This document shows, piece by piece, positions 27,659 to 35,842 of a stretch of DNA of 64,000 bases; the first letter of the stretch is position 1; each line of letters opens with the position of its first letter. The notes beneath the pieces are model-generated. The model made no database searches. It saw nothing but the letters and a program-made list of their open reading frames with translations, and had not been told where the DNA came from. The translations under genes and the position numbers were made by a program. The DNA is from Gammaproteobacteria bacterium UBA7310 (GTDB lineage Bacteria; Pseudomonadota; Gammaproteobacteria; Pseudomonadales; Ketobacteraceae), in contig DKQK01000007.1 of assembly GCA_002471665.1 (NCBI GenBank), positions 1 through 64,000 on the forward strand, written 5' to 3'.

Positions 27659-27734
27659 CCACCCCCCGCAGGGGGTGGCCGGCATGCCCTTCCGGAACCT
27701 GTCACCGCCGGCTGCCTTCCCGAACACATGCCGG
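27659..27734. repeat. Hairpin-rich intergenic stretch before the siderophore importer
   Basis: A perfect 8-bp hairpin (27659-27678, CCACCCCC/GGGGGTGG, loop CGCA) is followed directly by one arm of a second perfect 8-bp inverted repeat (27679-27686 CCGGCATG with 27727-27734 CATGCCGG). No T run follows, so it is not a standard terminator. It may still end the alpha/beta hydrolase transcript or be a mobile palindrome. Confidence 0.45.
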
Positions 27735-27776
27735 GGCGGGTGTCCTTAGCCCCTCCGATCTGCTTTCGCACATAGT

Positions 27777-27795
27777 GCAATTAATAATTATTTGC
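27777..27795. promoter_or_regulatory. Fur box candidate in front of siderophore ABC importer
   Basis: A 19-bp near-perfect palindrome, GCAATTAATAATTATTTGC, with eight of nine base pairs symmetric about its centre. It matches 12 of 19 positions of the classical Fur consensus. It lies 42 bp before the ATPase start codon, in the only AT-rich patch of the region. It should give iron repression of the four plus-strand uptake genes. Confidence 0.7.
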
Positions 27796-27837
27796 ATTAT
27801 GATTTAGAAATGTTTTGGGGAATTAAAGGCCGAGAGT

Positions 27838-28632
27838 ATGATTTCGCTAGATCAGGTTTGCGTGTCGCGGGGTGGGCGCCGCATCCTGGATTCCGTCTCA
27901 ATCCAGCTGACACCGGGGAAGATCACCGCCATCGTGGGGCCCAACGGGTCCGGCAAAAGTTCCCTGCTGAAAGTCATGGTGGGGGCAATCGCGCCCACCG
28001 AAGGGACAGCCTGCGTGGACAGGCGGCCGCTGGCGGACTGGAAGCGCAAGGAACTGGCCAGAGTACTGGCCTACCTGCCGCAAAGCTCCGAGCGTCCCAA
28101 TGGCATGACGGTGGAAGAAGTAGTCGCCTGCGGACGCTTTGCTCACCTCCCCCCCTGGGCCAACCTGAACGCAGAAGACCGCGCCGTTGTTGCACAAGCG
28201 CTGCAGCAAACCGAGATGCTGAGCCAGGCGGAGGTGGTGGTGGACAATCTGTCCGGCGGGGAAATGCAACGGGTGTGGCTTGCCACCGTGCTGGCTCAGG
28301 GTGCGGACCTGCTGCTGCTGGACGAACCCAACTCGTTTCTGGATCTATCCCACCAACTGGAACTGATGGAACTGATCCAACGCCTGAACCAGGATCTGAA
28401 TAAAACCATTGCCCTGGTCATTCATGACCTGAACCAGGCCATTCAGTGGTGTGATGAGGTGGTGGTCATGAAAGCGGGCCAAGTACAGGCCGCCGGCGCC
28501 ATTACCTTGCTGCAGGATCCGCTTCTACTGAAAGAGGTGTTCAACCTGTCCTGCCAGTTTGTCCGTGTGCCCGGCAACCACAAACCCGTGTTGCAAGCCA
28601 GCCTGTATAGAATGGAAAACGGTGCAGCATGA
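27838..28632 (+). CDS. Iron-siderophore ABC transporter ATPase (FhuC/FecE-like)
   Basis: A 264-residue ATPase energising import of the siderophore across the inner membrane. Walker A is GPNGSGKSSL, the Q-loop PQSSER, the signature LSGGEMQRV, Walker B DLLLLDEPN and the H-loop VIHDLNQA. The family is the FecCD-type siderophore/B12/heme importer ATPase. It overlaps the binding-protein gene by 4 bp (ATGA). It is the first gene of the four-gene uptake unit behind the Fur-box candidate. Confidence 0.93.
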   Translation: MISLDQVCVSRGGRRILDSVSIQLTPGKITAIVGPNGSGKSSLLKVMVGAIAPTEGTACVDRRPLADWKRKELARVLAYLPQSSERPNGMTVEEVVACGRFAHLPPWANLNAEDRAVVAQALQQTEMLSQAEVVVDNLSGGEMQRVWLATVLAQGADLLLLDEPNSFLDLSHQLELMELIQRLNQDLNKTIALVIHDLNQAIQWCDEVVVMKAGQVQAAGAITLLQDPLLLKEVFNLSCQFVRVPGNHKPVLQASLYRMENGAA

Positions 28633-29558
28633 ACCGTAGCGTGCTTATCCTGATATTTTGCAGCCTCTTGTTTGCCTGCTCGGACGCACTGGCGCTCACG
28701 GTGGTGCACGACGCCGGCACCACCGACATCAACGGCACACCGCAACGCATTGTGGCACTGACCTGGTCACAGGCGGAGATTCTGTTGACACTGGGGATAA
28801 CCCCGGTGGGTGTGGCCACGGTACCCGGTTATCGCAAATGGCAGTCAAACTACCCACCCTTGCCGGATTCCGTGGTGGACCTTGGCCACCGTGGCAATCC
28901 CAATCTGGATGTGATCGCACGCCTGCAACCGGATTTGATTCTGGGTTATAACTTCCGCCACCAGAATCAACTGGAACGCCTGCAGGGCATCGCGCCCACC
29001 TTACTGTATCGTCAGTACCCCAGCGCCTCTGACCCGGATTTTCGCTACTTTCAGCAGATGCTGCGCATCACCCGGGAGTTAGGGAAACTGCTGCAGCGGG
29101 AGGCCGCGGCGGAGGCGGCCATCGAATCCCTGTTCACCACCATTGCCGATGCCGAGGCACGTATAGCCGCGGCAGGATTGGCGGGGCAACCGGTGGTGCT
29201 GGGCAAGTTTGTAGGCATGGGCATGGGCCTGCGGGTGTTCACCGATGCCGCCATGGCCGCCGACGTAGCCAACCAATTGGGGCTCAGCAATCAATGGCAT
29301 CACGCTTTGCCGGGGCGGGATTTCAGTCATATCCAGTTACCGCAAATGCTGGCCCTGGGCAATTGCCACCTGATTATTTTTGGCGACGATTCCGATGAAA
29401 CCCGTATCATGCAGCAATCCGCCATCTGGCCCCACCTGGAGTTTGTACAAAGTAATCGCGTTTACCGTGTACCGAACAGCTGGGGCTTTGGCGGCCCCGC
29501 CTCAGCCACGCGCATGGCACAACGCATCAGCGACGCTCTGTTGGAGCGTGCCCCATGA
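28629..29558 (+). CDS. Siderophore periplasmic binding protein (FhuD/FecB-like)
   Basis: A 309-residue class III substrate-binding protein. The N-terminus reads MNRSVLILIFCSLLFACSD. LFAC could be a lipobox (Cys17), or cleavage may follow ALA a few residues later, so it is either a lipoprotein or soluble. TPQRIVALTWSQAEILLTLG and QPDLILGYNFRHQNQLERL are typical of FhuD-type receptors. It overlaps its neighbours by 4 bp on both sides. With the IutA-like receptor next door, ferric aerobactin is the probable ligand. Confidence 0.9.
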   Translation: MNRSVLILIFCSLLFACSDALALTVVHDAGTTDINGTPQRIVALTWSQAEILLTLGITPVGVATVPGYRKWQSNYPPLPDSVVDLGHRGNPNLDVIARLQPDLILGYNFRHQNQLERLQGIAPTLLYRQYPSASDPDFRYFQQMLRITRELGKLLQREAAAEAAIESLFTTIADAEARIAAAGLAGQPVVLGKFVGMGMGLRVFTDAAMAADVANQLGLSNQWHHALPGRDFSHIQLPQMLALGNCHLIIFGDDSDETRIMQQSAIWPHLEFVQSNRVYRVPNSWGFGGPASATRMAQRISDALLERAP

Positions 29559-31486
29559 GCCCGGCCGCACCGCTGAATCCAGGCCGGGTCTATCTTCTCT
29601 TCAGCGGCTTGACCTGCACCGTGGTGCTGTTGTGGCTGCTGATGCAGCTCCCTCTGCCCTTGCATGAACAACAAAAATTACTGCTGCGCCTGTATGAATT
29701 GCCCCGCTTCAGCCTGGCGCTGTTGTGCGGTGGCGCCATGGGCCTGGCGGGATTGCTGATTCAGCAGGTTATCCGCAATCCCTTTGCCAGCCCCTCCACC
29801 CTGGGCATCAACGCCGGCGCCATGCTGGGGGTTACGTTGACCGCCAGCATCGGCAGCCACCCGGGATTTTCGCCGGTGGGTGGATTGCTGGGTGGCCTGT
29901 TCGCCGGTGGTTTGACCCTGCTGCTGGCCCGGCGCCTTGGGGGCGGGCCGGTGCACATGGTCTTGATCGGCATGATCATCAACCTGGGGCTGAATGGTTT
30001 GGCGGCCATCCTGTTGCTGTTCTTTGAGAACTCCCTGGATGGCCTCTACATTTGGGGCGCCGGCAATCTGCACCTGCATGATTATTCCCTGTTGTGGTGG
30101 ATCGGCACGGTATTGCTGTTGATCTTTCTGGGTATGGTGCCGCTGGCCCGCTCCCTGGATCTGTTCGCCCTGGGTGAAGAACGTGCCAGCAGTCTCGGGG
30201 TGGCGGTAAAACCCATTCAGATCATCGCACTTTGCGCGGCCGTTCTGTTGGCTGCACTGGTCTGCAGCGTGGTGGGCATGATCAGTTTTGTGGGGCTGAT
30301 TGCCCCCCATCTGGCCAGTGGCTGTGGCGCCCGTACCAGCGCGCAAAAAGCACTCTGGAGCATGGCCTGGGGCGCACTGATTCTGCTGGGAGCCGATGTG
30401 CTGGCACGGCTGCTGGGAGGCGACAACATCAGTGTGCCGGCCGGTGCGTTAACCACCTTGCTGGGGGCGCCCTGCCTGCTGTATTTCCTGCGTCACCGCA
30501 GCAAGCATGCATTTCACAGCCCCAGCAAACATACCTTGTCGTTGAGCGCACCCTTCCGGGTGCATGCCGGCCACGCCGCCGTGGTGTTGCTGGCCCTCAC
30601 CAGCGCGGGAATCGCCTGTACCCTGTATCAGGGTGACCCCACGGCGGACTCTTTTGCATTACGCCTGCCGCGCCTGCTTTACGCGGTGTGCGCCGGCGCC
30701 GGTCTGGCCGCCGCCGGCCTTATACTGCAGCTGTTTTTGCGCAATCCATTGGCCAGCCCGGACATCACCGGCCTGACCCACAGCGGGGTATTGTGCGTGG
30801 TGCTGGCGGGGGTGTTCCTCTCCGGCATGAGCCAGGCAACCACCATCACCTTGTCCCTGCTGGGCAGTACCACGGGGCTGATGATCATGCTGTGGCTGAA
30901 CCGGGGTGCCTTTTTCTCACCGGTGCGGCTGGCGCTCACCGGCATCGCCCTTACGGCCATCACCAGCACGGCCACGCCCATCGTGTTTGCCCTGAGCGCC
31001 AACCAATCCACCGATGCCCTTATGTGGTTGTCGGGCACGACCTACACCGCCACCCTGCCAATGGCACTGGGTTATGCGTTACTAAGCCTGCTGCTGATGG
31101 CCACGGTCTGGTTGACCTGGCGTGCTATGAATTTGCTGCAATTGGGTAATCAATGGGCCATCAGCCTGGGCCTGAACCTGCAACGGGCGCGACTGCTGCT
31201 GTTGCTTATCGCCTCGGCATTCAGCGGGTTAGCCGTTGCCTTGGTTGGCGGCATCACCTTTATCGGTTTGATGGCACCCCATGCCGCACGCCTGTTGGGG
31301 TTATCCAACCACCAACAATTGATACCCATTACCTTACTGCTGGGTGCCTGCCTGATGGTGTGGGCGGACCTGGCAGCCCAGACCCTGATGCACCCCTATG
31401 AACTGCCCGCCGGGCTACTGGTATCCCTGCTGGGCGGGCTGTACTTCATCGGATTGATGTCAGTGGGCATTCGAATTCAGAAATAG
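29555..31486 (+). CDS. fhuB: Double-length siderophore ABC permease (FhuB-like)
   Basis: A 643-residue permease formed by two FecCD-type halves in one chain, as in E. coli FhuB (660). Each half has the coupling motif: ISFVGLIAPHLASG at about residues 246-259 and ITFIGLMAPHAARL at about 567-580. Each half also has the RNPxASPxxxG block (RNPFASPSTLG, RNPLASPDITG). The double-length form is typical of hydroxamate siderophore importers, which fits a hydroxamate-citrate siderophore such as aerobactin. The symbol rests on architecture rather than on tested substrate. Confidence 0.9.
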   Translation: MSPAAPLNPGRVYLLFSGLTCTVVLLWLLMQLPLPLHEQQKLLLRLYELPRFSLALLCGGAMGLAGLLIQQVIRNPFASPSTLGINAGAMLGVTLTASIGSHPGFSPVGGLLGGLFAGGLTLLLARRLGGGPVHMVLIGMIINLGLNGLAAILLLFFENSLDGLYIWGAGNLHLHDYSLLWWIGTVLLLIFLGMVPLARSLDLFALGEERASSLGVAVKPIQIIALCAAVLLAALVCSVVGMISFVGLIAPHLASGCGARTSAQKALWSMAWGALILLGADVLARLLGGDNISVPAGALTTLLGAPCLLYFLRHRSKHAFHSPSKHTLSLSAPFRVHAGHAAVVLLALTSAGIACTLYQGDPTADSFALRLPRLLYAVCAGAGLAAAGLILQLFLRNPLASPDITGLTHSGVLCVVLAGVFLSGMSQATTITLSLLGSTTGLMIMLWLNRGAFFSPVRLALTGIALTAITSTATPIVFALSANQSTDALMWLSGTTYTATLPMALGYALLSLLLMATVWLTWRAMNLLQLGNQWAISLGLNLQRARLLLLLIASAFSGLAVALVGGITFIGLMAPHAARLLGLSNHQQLIPITLLLGACLMVWADLAAQTLMHPYELPAGLLVSLLGGLYFIGLMSVGIRIQK

Positions 31487-31547
31487 AGATCAACACAAGT
31501 CTTTGGAGAGAGAGGCTTCCATCGCAGTTCTTATTGGGAGTAACAAC

Positions 31548-34052
31548 ATGAAAGACACATCGATGAAACACACATCGGTTAACCTGAAGCCGGCCAATCT
31601 CAAACCGCTGGCCTGTGCCGTGGCCGCGTTCAGCGCCGCGGCCAGCTGTTCTGCCTGGGGGGCGGAACAGCTGGACACTGTCATGGTCAGCGCCTCACGG
31701 GTAACCGAAAGTGTGGCATCCATTCCTTACACCACCCAAATCGTAAGCGGTGATGCCATCGCCGAGCAGGCGCAACCGGGGCGTAATCTGGGCCAGATCC
31801 TGGGCCAGATGGTGCCGGGGCTGGCACCGGGGGACGACTCAGCCACCAGCGCCTACCAAACCCTGCGCGGACGCAAAGTGCTGGTGCTGATTGACGGTGT
31901 GGCGCAACGGGCCAGCCGTGACATTTCGCGCCAGCTCACCACCATTTCACCGCAGAACATCGAACGGGTGGAAATCATATCCGGTGCCACCGCGGTGTAC
32001 GGTGCCGGTGCCACCGGCGGGGTGATCAATATCATCACCAAACGGGGCATCGATCAGGATACCCGTTTCAATACCAAGGTCGGTTTCACCATGAACACCC
32101 AGGATACCGATTCCGACGGCCTCACCTATTTTGGCTCACAAACCGTCAGCGGCATGGTCGGTGACATGGATTACCTACTGAACATCAACTACGAACAGCG
32201 GGGCAATTTCTACGACAGTGAAGGCGATCAGATTGCCACCGATCCCAACCAGGTAAGCCGCGATAACAGTGATACGCTGGATATTCTGGCCAATGTGGGC
32301 TGGCAGATTGATGAGCAAAGATCACTGCGCGTCAGCCTGGAGCACTTCAAGGAACAGCAGGATACGGATTATGCCGCGGACTTTGGTGAGCCCAGCGCCG
32401 CCTATCTTGGTTTACCCGCTGGGATTTTTGCCGCCGGCGGTGACTATACGCCGCGGCCGCAGGATGGCCTTCGCCTCAGCCAGCAACCGGAAACCAGCCG
32501 TGACAGCATTACCTTTGATTTTAATCACCAGGACTTTTTCGGCCACACCCTGCTGACGCAATTAAGTTATCGGGAGAACGAGTATTTTTACTATCCCTAT
32601 CCAAGCAGTCCGCTGTTTCTGGACATCAACTGGTCCGGCGTGGTGGCAGCAGGCCCCACCAACATGAACCAACTGCTCGCCGCCGTAGCCGCCAACATTG
32701 ACGGCGCCACCGGCACCCTGTTCCAAAGTCAGGTCAACACTGAAGTTCTGGATTTCAAACTGGCGCTGGACAAGCAATTTGCCTTCGACAGCAGCACACT
32801 GGACCTGACTTACGGCCTGGACTACATCCACGACGAAAGCGAACAGCGCTCCATCGTATACTCCTACAACGACTGGATCGGCAGCGGACAAACCGACTAC
32901 AACCGCACCGGCGCAACCTATGACGCCGGCCCTGCCGCCACCACCGAAACCACCGCCCTGTTCCTGCAGGGCAAACTGGCATTGGATGAACACTGGACCT
33001 TCAAGGCCGGTGTGCGCTATGAACGGGCTGCAGTGGACGTGGACGACACCGTCTCTGGCATTGACATCGCCAACGCGGAATATTATCGGGCGGAGTTGCA
33101 GGACCCATTCCTGCAAGCCCTGGCCGGAGGGGTGGGCATGACACCAAACGCGTTCCTCGGCACCATTGTCAACACGGCGTCCAACCTGTACGGCTATGAG
33201 AACTACCTCACCTACAGCGATACCGCATACGAACGTGAAGGCGGCAAGGAAACCTATTCGGAAGCCCTGTTCAACGCCGGTGTGGTTTACGCGTTCAATG
33301 CCCAACAGGAAGCCTTCCTGAACTACTCAGAAGGCTTTACCGTACCGGACATGACCCGCCTGCTGCGCTCGGTGACGGTGTTGAGTGATGGCGGTGATCA
33401 GGGGCCGATCCTGGACGGCACCAACATCGATGCCACCAAAACCGATTCCTGGGATCTGGGCTGGCGTGGCCGCTTCGATACCATCACGGCGCAAACCTCC
33501 CTGTTCTACAACACCTCCGATCAGAACGTAGAGTTCGATCGTGAGACCGGCGTAGTGGTAATCCGGGATCAGGATGAACGCTTCTACGGTTTCGAAGCTT
33601 TGTTGGATGCCCGCTTTGATAACGGTACGATGGCCGGCTTTACCTACGCCCGTACCGTGGGTGAAACCAAATCCGATGATGGCCAATGGTATGCACTGGG
33701 TGTGGATCGGGTGGCCCCGGAAAAAATCACAGGCTATGTGGGCTACACCTGGGCCGATAGCGCAGACGCCCGCCTGCAAGTGACTCATCTGAGTGATTAC
33801 AAGAAGGGCAATCAGGAAGCACCCGAAGATCTGCAAGCACAGGTGGTGCCGTTTGAGGGTTACCGAACCTTTGACCTGATTACCAACTTTTACACCTCGG
33901 TGGGGGATTTCACCGCGGCTGTGCGCAACCTCACCAACGCAGAGTACTACTCGGTGTACAACCAGGTTCGCGGATATCCATCCGGTGGTGCATCGGCGTA
34001 TCTGCCGGCTCAGGGTAGAACCTTCACCCTCAGTTACAGTATCGATTATTAA
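31548..34052 (+). CDS. iutA: TonB-dependent ferric siderophore receptor, IutA-like
   Basis: An 834-residue outer-membrane receptor. A long signal region (LKPLACAVAAFSAAASCSAWGAE) is followed by a TonB box-like LDTVMVSASR and the plug domain (KVLVLIDGVAQRASRDISRQL, RVEIISGATAVYGAGATGGVINI). A 22-strand barrel ends in TLSYSIDY with the terminal aromatic expected for outer-membrane insertion. The plug closely resembles IutA, but the barrel is about 100 residues longer than E. coli IutA (732). The start at 31548 has GGGAG. It is last in the uptake unit and is convergent with the biosynthesis operon. Confidence 0.87.
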   Translation: MKDTSMKHTSVNLKPANLKPLACAVAAFSAAASCSAWGAEQLDTVMVSASRVTESVASIPYTTQIVSGDAIAEQAQPGRNLGQILGQMVPGLAPGDDSATSAYQTLRGRKVLVLIDGVAQRASRDISRQLTTISPQNIERVEIISGATAVYGAGATGGVINIITKRGIDQDTRFNTKVGFTMNTQDTDSDGLTYFGSQTVSGMVGDMDYLLNINYEQRGNFYDSEGDQIATDPNQVSRDNSDTLDILANVGWQIDEQRSLRVSLEHFKEQQDTDYAADFGEPSAAYLGLPAGIFAAGGDYTPRPQDGLRLSQQPETSRDSITFDFNHQDFFGHTLLTQLSYRENEYFYYPYPSSPLFLDINWSGVVAAGPTNMNQLLAAVAANIDGATGTLFQSQVNTEVLDFKLALDKQFAFDSSTLDLTYGLDYIHDESEQRSIVYSYNDWIGSGQTDYNRTGATYDAGPAATTETTALFLQGKLALDEHWTFKAGVRYERAAVDVDDTVSGIDIANAEYYRAELQDPFLQALAGGVGMTPNAFLGTIVNTASNLYGYENYLTYSDTAYEREGGKETYSEALFNAGVVYAFNAQQEAFLNYSEGFTVPDMTRLLRSVTVLSDGGDQGPILDGTNIDATKTDSWDLGWRGRFDTITAQTSLFYNTSDQNVEFDRETGVVVIRDQDERFYGFEALLDARFDNGTMAGFTYARTVGETKSDDGQWYALGVDRVAPEKITGYVGYTWADSADARLQVTHLSDYKKGNQEAPEDLQAQVVPFEGYRTFDLITNFYTSVGDFTAAVRNLTNAEYYSVYNQVRGYPSGGASAYLPAQGRTFTLSYSIDY

Positions 34053-34077
34053 AGGCCGACCGGGCCCATCAGCAATA

Positions 34078-34110
34078 AAAAAGGGAGCCGATCATGTCGG
34101 CTCCCTTTTG
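34078..34110. terminator. Bidirectional terminator between uptake and biosynthesis operons
   Basis: A perfect 9-bp stem, GGGAGCCGA (34083-34091) with TCGGCTCCC (34097-34105). A run of A lies upstream and TTTT downstream, so it can stop transcripts from both directions. Confidence 0.93.
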
Positions 34111-34155
34111 CTTGTGGCTGCTAATGAGTTTTTACCGGTGGCGCGCAATGCCCGC

Positions 34156-34554
34156 TTAAGGTGTTAACTTTTCCTGCAGCCAACCCCTGGCCACCGCCTT
34201 ATCCACGGAGGCAAAAATGGGGCATGGCATGGCAGCCTGCATTTTTGGCCCGGCCAGCCGCTCCACCGCACTGTCTTCCGCCGCCACTCGCGCCACCCCA
34301 ACGCAGTACTGCGCCAGAAGCTCACGGTTCTGTTTAAACCATAACCCCATGGCGCGCCGCCCCGCATCGGAAAAGTCACTGTGTGTTGAGGTCATGGTCA
34401 GCAGTCCGAATGACTGCTGACGCTCAAACAGGGCATTCATTACTTCCAACCACTGATTGACCTGCGCTGCTGATGCCGGCCCGTTAAAGCATACTTCCAC
34501 CAACGGCCAGCCATGCACTGAAATTGGTGCCTCTGTGTCATGCAGGTTACGCAA
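34156..34554 (-). CDS. Small protein of unknown function at the end of the aerobactin operon
   Basis: A 132-residue protein. The start is a TTG at 34554 lying inside the last codons of iucD (8-bp overlap). AAGGAG sits 7 bases ahead of it, which is ideal, while no in-frame ATG is well placed. The sequence has WPLVEVCFNGPASAAQVNQW, an FGLLTMTSTH strand, RRAMGLWFKQNRELL and a C-terminal KAVARGWLQEKL. The alternating strand-helix pattern recalls small STAS/SpoIIAA-like folds, but this is only an impression. The E. coli iuc operon has no counterpart. Its position predicts a role in siderophore production, release or sensing. Confidence 0.75.
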   Translation of the reverse strand: MRNLHDTEAPISVHGWPLVEVCFNGPASAAQVNQWLEVMNALFERQQSFGLLTMTSTHSDFSDAGRRAMGLWFKQNRELLAQYCVGVARVAAEDSAVERLAGPKMQAAMPCPIFASVDKAVARGWLQEKLTP

Positions 34555-35842
34555 CGTATCGCTCCTTTTCCGCCTGACCTTTGCCCCATTGCACAAAGCT
34601 GTTCTGCTCCAGGTTATATAAACGGTAACCCAGCAGATCATTGACAATATTGGCTGAGCGCCAGGCCATTAGACTGGTTTGCGGATCAACAATACCATGA
34701 TGGTGTCGGCTGGCGTTCACGGCGTAGATGTGATTTTGCTGACCATGCTCCCAGCGTACCTGGTAGTTATCCTGCATGGCCAACAGACCATCTTCTTCCC
34801 AACCAACCCGATCCAAAAGGGGCTCGAGACAGCCGGGAATCACTGTCTTGAAGCCGGTGCAGAAAATCACAACATCCGCATCCAGCCACTCATCGGCCTG
34901 CTGATGATGCACCACCTGCAATGCATAGTGGGAATGCTGGTTCTGCATGGCCACCAGCTCACGGGAAGGCAACAGGGCATAGCCCTTGTTGCGACCCTGA
35001 ACAATCTGGATCTGATACAACGACTGGTAAATTTCCTGCAGGGTAGATGGCGATATACCATCACTGGCCAGCTTTTGCCGGGCCACCAATTCACGTTTCT
35101 GCTGCCGGTTTAACGACAAAAAGTGCTGCACATAACCCGGCGTAAACAAATCGTTGGTGAACGGCGCTTCATCCAGTTGGTCAAAGTTACCGCGGCGTGA
35201 CAACCAGGCAACGGATTCGCACTCGCCCCAGCGCTCGCTGATCAATTCCAGAAAAACTTCAGCACCGGTCTGGCCACCACCCACCACCACCACCCGCTTA
35301 CCGGCAAAGTTCCGCTGGCTATTGAGAATACTGCCACCATGAAAAATCTGTTGCCCCAAATGAGGGACGGCAAACTCCGGCACAAATGGCTGTGTTCCGG
35401 TGCCCAGGCAAAGGTGATCCGCCGACAGGATTCGATCATCGAAACGCAGCCAGAACCGACCCTGCTTATAATCGATCTCTCGTACATGGGCATTGAAATT
35501 CACCTGCGGCAGTTGCGCCGCCACCCACTCGAGATATTGCGCAAATTCCTGGCGGGAGATTGCCGCCTGCTCGGCGTTAATGAACGCGTAGAAACGGCCA
35601 TGATCCACCAGAAACTTGAGGAAACTGTAGGGGCTGGTGGGATCCACCGGTGTCACCAGATCTTTCATCCAGGAAGTCTGCAAGCGGGCCCCCTGCAGCA
35701 TCAGCCCCGGATGCCAGTGAAAGCTTTTCTTCTTGTCGAAAAGGGCGTAGCTCACGTCCGGCACCTTTTGCATCAGCGCCGCCACACTCAGATTGAAAGG
35801 TCCGGCGCCAATACCCGCCAGCGTAATGTGTTGTTGAATCAT
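34547..35842 (-). CDS. iucD: L-lysine N6-monooxygenase IucD
   Basis: A 431-residue flavin monooxygenase that hydroxylates the side-chain amine of lysine, the first step of aerobactin synthesis. The FAD motif is GIGAGPFNLS at residues 10-19, the NADPH motif VVVGGGQTGAEVF, and the family D-X3-L-F-ATGY-like region reads VIFCTGFKT. SFHWHPGLMLQGARLQTSW is characteristic. The product is joined to acetyl-CoA by IucB. The start codon overlaps the iucC stop (TGATG). Lysine rather than ornithine as substrate is inferred from the iuc context. Confidence 0.93.
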   Translation of the reverse strand: MIQQHITLAGIGAGPFNLSVAALMQKVPDVSYALFDKKKSFHWHPGLMLQGARLQTSWMKDLVTPVDPTSPYSFLKFLVDHGRFYAFINAEQAAISRQEFAQYLEWVAAQLPQVNFNAHVREIDYKQGRFWLRFDDRILSADHLCLGTGTQPFVPEFAVPHLGQQIFHGGSILNSQRNFAGKRVVVVGGGQTGAEVFLELISERWGECESVAWLSRRGNFDQLDEAPFTNDLFTPGYVQHFLSLNRQQKRELVARQKLASDGISPSTLQEIYQSLYQIQIVQGRNKGYALLPSRELVAMQNQHSHYALQVVHHQQADEWLDADVVIFCTGFKTVIPGCLEPLLDRVGWEEDGLLAMQDNYQVRWEHGQQNHIYAVNASRHHHGIVDPQTSLMAWRSANIVNDLLGYRLYNLEQNSFVQWGKGQAEKERYVA

